Assembly (NCBI GenBank): GCA_045569115.1
Contig: JBJKZS010000086.1
Span: 1-6,094 of the forward strand
Length of the DNA stretch: 6,094 nt
Origin: S15-B10 sp045569115
GTDB lineage: Bacteria > Fidelibacterota > Marinisomatia > Marinisomatales > S15-B10
Direction of reading: 5' to 3'
Below the pieces are notes generated by a model. That model had not been told where the DNA came from and did no database searches. It worked only from the letters and a program-made list of their open reading frames with translations. Positions within the stretch are counted from its first letter, which is position 1; each line of letters opens with the position of its first letter. Made by a program: the position numbers and the translations under genes. Shown here in pieces: positions 4,512-6,094 of the stretch.

Positions 4512-6094
4512 ATTTCTAGCCCCGACACTTTGTCTTATGTTGGGTTGTATCTCCAATGCCGATTTGGCCGTTGAAACAATTCAAACCTATGATGTTATTA
4601 TTCGAAATGGGATAGTTTATGATGGCACTGGATCTGAGGGTCAAATTTCTGATCTTGCCATTTCTGGTGATAAGATTGTAAATATTTTTCCCCGTCTTCC
4701 AGGAAAGGGAAAAACGGAGATCGATGCTACAGGAATGGCTGTGACCCCGGGTTTCATCAACATGCTGAGTTGGGCTACCGAATCTCTCATCACTGATGGG
4801 CGTTCACAAAGTGACATTCGTCAGGGCGTCACTCTTGAAGTATTTGGTGAGGGAACTTCCATGGGTCCTCTTAACAATGAAATGAAAGATAGATTCGATA
4901 ATCCGCCAGAATGGACAACACTTAGTCAATATCTCGAATTTCTAGAAAAAAAAGGTGTTGCACCAAACGTAGCTTCTTTTATTGGAGCAACAACACTGAG
5001 GATACATCAGGTAGGTTATAATAACCGTCCTCCTACTAATGATGAGATGGAAGCCATGAAAGCTCTAGTCAGGGAAGAAATGAAAGAAGGAGCTTTGGGC
5101 ATAGGTTCTTCACTTATCTATGCCCCAGCATTCTATTCTTCCACTGAAGAGCTGATTGAACTATGTAAGGTTGCATCTAAGTACGGGGGGATCTATATAT
5201 CTCATTTGCGTAGTGAGAGCAACAATTTACTTCAGGCTCTTGATGAACTTATCCGGATTGCTGAAGAAGCTAATATTCCTGCTGAAGTATATCATCTTAA
5301 AGCGGCTGGAAAGAAGAATCATTATAAGATGGATTTGGCTATTGCTAAAATAGATTCTGCTCGTTCAGCTGGACTTCAAATTACCGCAAATATATATACC
5401 TATACTGCTGGTGCTACTGGACTTAATGCCTCTATGCCACCTTGGGTTCAAGAGGGTGGTTTTGAGAAATGGTCAGAACGACTTAAGGATCCTAAGATCC
5501 GAGCTAGAGTAATACTTGATATGCAAAAGGATAATGGTGATTGGGAAAATCTTGGTTTATTAGCTGGTTATGATAATGTTGTGATGAGCGGTTTCAATAA
5601 TAGTAATTTGCGTGATTATATTGGAAAAACCTTATCTGAAGTAGCAGAGATCCGAGGTTCGTCACCTGAAGAAACTGCTATGGACTTAGTAGTGGAAGAT
5701 GGAAGTAGGGTAGAGGCTGTCTATTTTTTAATGTCAGAAGAAAATATAATAAAAAAAATAAAAGTGCCCTATGTTAGTTTTGATTCTGATGCTGGCTCCT
5801 TTGCACCTGAGGGTGATTTTCTAAATTCTAATCCTCATCCCCGTGCTTATGGAAATTTTTCCCGGTTGCTTGGTAAGTATGTAAGAGATGAACGAGTAAT
5901 ACCTTTAACAGAAGCAATCTATCGTCTAACTGGTCTTCCAGCAATGAACTTGAAACTCCACAAAAGAGGTTTCCTCAAAAAGGATTATTTTGCTGATTTA
6001 GTTATCTTTGATCCTTTAAAAATTCAAGACCATGCAACCTTTGATAAACCTCACCAATATTCCACAGGTGTTTATCATGTTTTTGTTAATGGGG
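4498..6094 (+). CDS. Amidohydrolase, N-acyl-D-amino-acid deacylase type, lipoprotein, 3' partial
   Basis: The open frame runs 532 codons to the window edge without a stop. It ends at HVFVNG, close to the usual C-terminal strand of D-aminoacylases, so only a short tail is missing. Residues 1-16 are a hydrophobic signal ending LMLGC with C17 as the probable lipidated Cys, implying an envelope location. YDVIIRNGIVYDGTG (31-45) is the beta-sandwich start typical of the family, and VTPGFI (82-87) precedes the barrel. Retained core residues are H236 (ISHLRSE), H266 and K268 (YHLKAAG), and D429/D431 (FDSDAG), matching barrel metal and catalytic positions of D-aminoacylase. Unlike that enzyme, the HxH motif is replaced by L90-S-W92, and the Cys ligand position in GVTLEVFGEG (110-119) is Gly, next to E118. 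A deacylase or peptidase-like hydrolase is likely; the substrate is unknown and a changed metal site is probable. Confidence 0.88.
   Translation, partial: MIRIIFLAPTLCLMLGCISNADLAVETIQTYDVIIRNGIVYDGTGSEGQISDLAISGDKIVNIFPRLPGKGKTEIDATGMAVTPGFINMLSWATESLITDGRSQSDIRQGVTLEVFGEGTSMGPLNNEMKDRFDNPPEWTTLSQYLEFLEKKGVAPNVASFIGATTLRIHQVGYNNRPPTNDEMEAMKALVREEMKEGALGIGSSLIYAPAFYSSTEELIELCKVASKYGGIYISHLRSESNNLLQALDELIRIAEEANIPAEVYHLKAAGKKNHYKMDLAIAKIDSARSAGLQITANIYTYTAGATGLNASMPPWVQEGGFEKWSERLKDPKIRARVILDMQKDNGDWENLGLLAGYDNVVMSGFNNSNLRDYIGKTLSEVAEIRGSSPEETAMDLVVEDGSRVEAVYFLMSEENIIKKIKVPYVSFDSDAGSFAPEGDFLNSNPHPRAYGNFSRLLGKYVRDERVIPLTEAIYRLTGLPAMNLKLHKRGFLKKDYFADLVIFDPLKIQDHATFDKPHQYSTGVYHVFVNG

Noticed and set aside
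5156..5353. Out-of-frame plus-strand frame inside the amidohydrolase
   Set aside because: The true frame through this stretch contains the SHLRSE and YHLKAAG motifs; the alternative frame has no recognisable features.

Overview
The window reads as a compact stretch of a bacterial chromosome carrying five genes, all on the plus strand. From left to right they are a GHMP-family sugar kinase (5' end cut off by the window), a sugar-phosphate nucleotidyltransferase, an exported alkaline-phosphatase-superfamily hydrolase, a lipoprotein GH20 beta-N-acetylhexosaminidase, and a lipoprotein amidohydrolase of the N-acyl-D-amino-acid deacylase type (3' end cut off). No RNA gene, CRISPR array, insertion sequence or phage gene is visible. 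Base composition is AT-rich overall, with a richer block near the middle of the right half. The AT-rich coding, the lipoprotein-bearing envelope (two probable signal peptidase II sites) and this set of families suggest a Gram-negative bacterium of the Bacteroidetes/Marinimicrobia (FCB) kind, possibly marine. That placement is inference only, since no taxonomic marker gene is present.

Layout: 1-735 kinase and 728-1579 nucleotidyltransferase overlap by 8 bases and look like one transcription unit. 1580-1713 is the only real intergenic gap (134 bases). It holds a weak AT-rich hairpin, a perfect 12-bp AT palindrome and a candidate sigma-70-type promoter. 1714-2790 phosphatase and 2787-4469 hexosaminidase overlap by ATGA, which indicates translational coupling. 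4470-4497 is a 28-base spacer with a good ribosome binding site, followed by the amidohydrolase at 4498 running off the right edge.

How the genes may fit together (inference): the right-hand three genes encode exported proteins. GH20 would release terminal GlcNAc/GalNAc from a glycan. The metal-dependent phosphatase/phosphodiesterase could remove phosphate-type decorations, and the amidohydrolase could cleave N-acyl groups from amino-acid-like material. The left-hand pair is cytosolic: a GHMP kinase would make a sugar 1-phosphate and the nucleotidyltransferase would turn it into a nucleotide sugar. Together this resembles amino-sugar scavenging or salvage, but substrates cannot be read from the sequence and the two halves may be separate transcription units.

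The most notable point is the amidohydrolase. It keeps the core His, Lys and Asp signatures of D-aminoacylases but has lost both the N-terminal HxH metal motif and the Cys metal ligand. Otherwise the region is mostly ordinary carbohydrate and envelope metabolism, and I do not see a clearly new multi-gene system.
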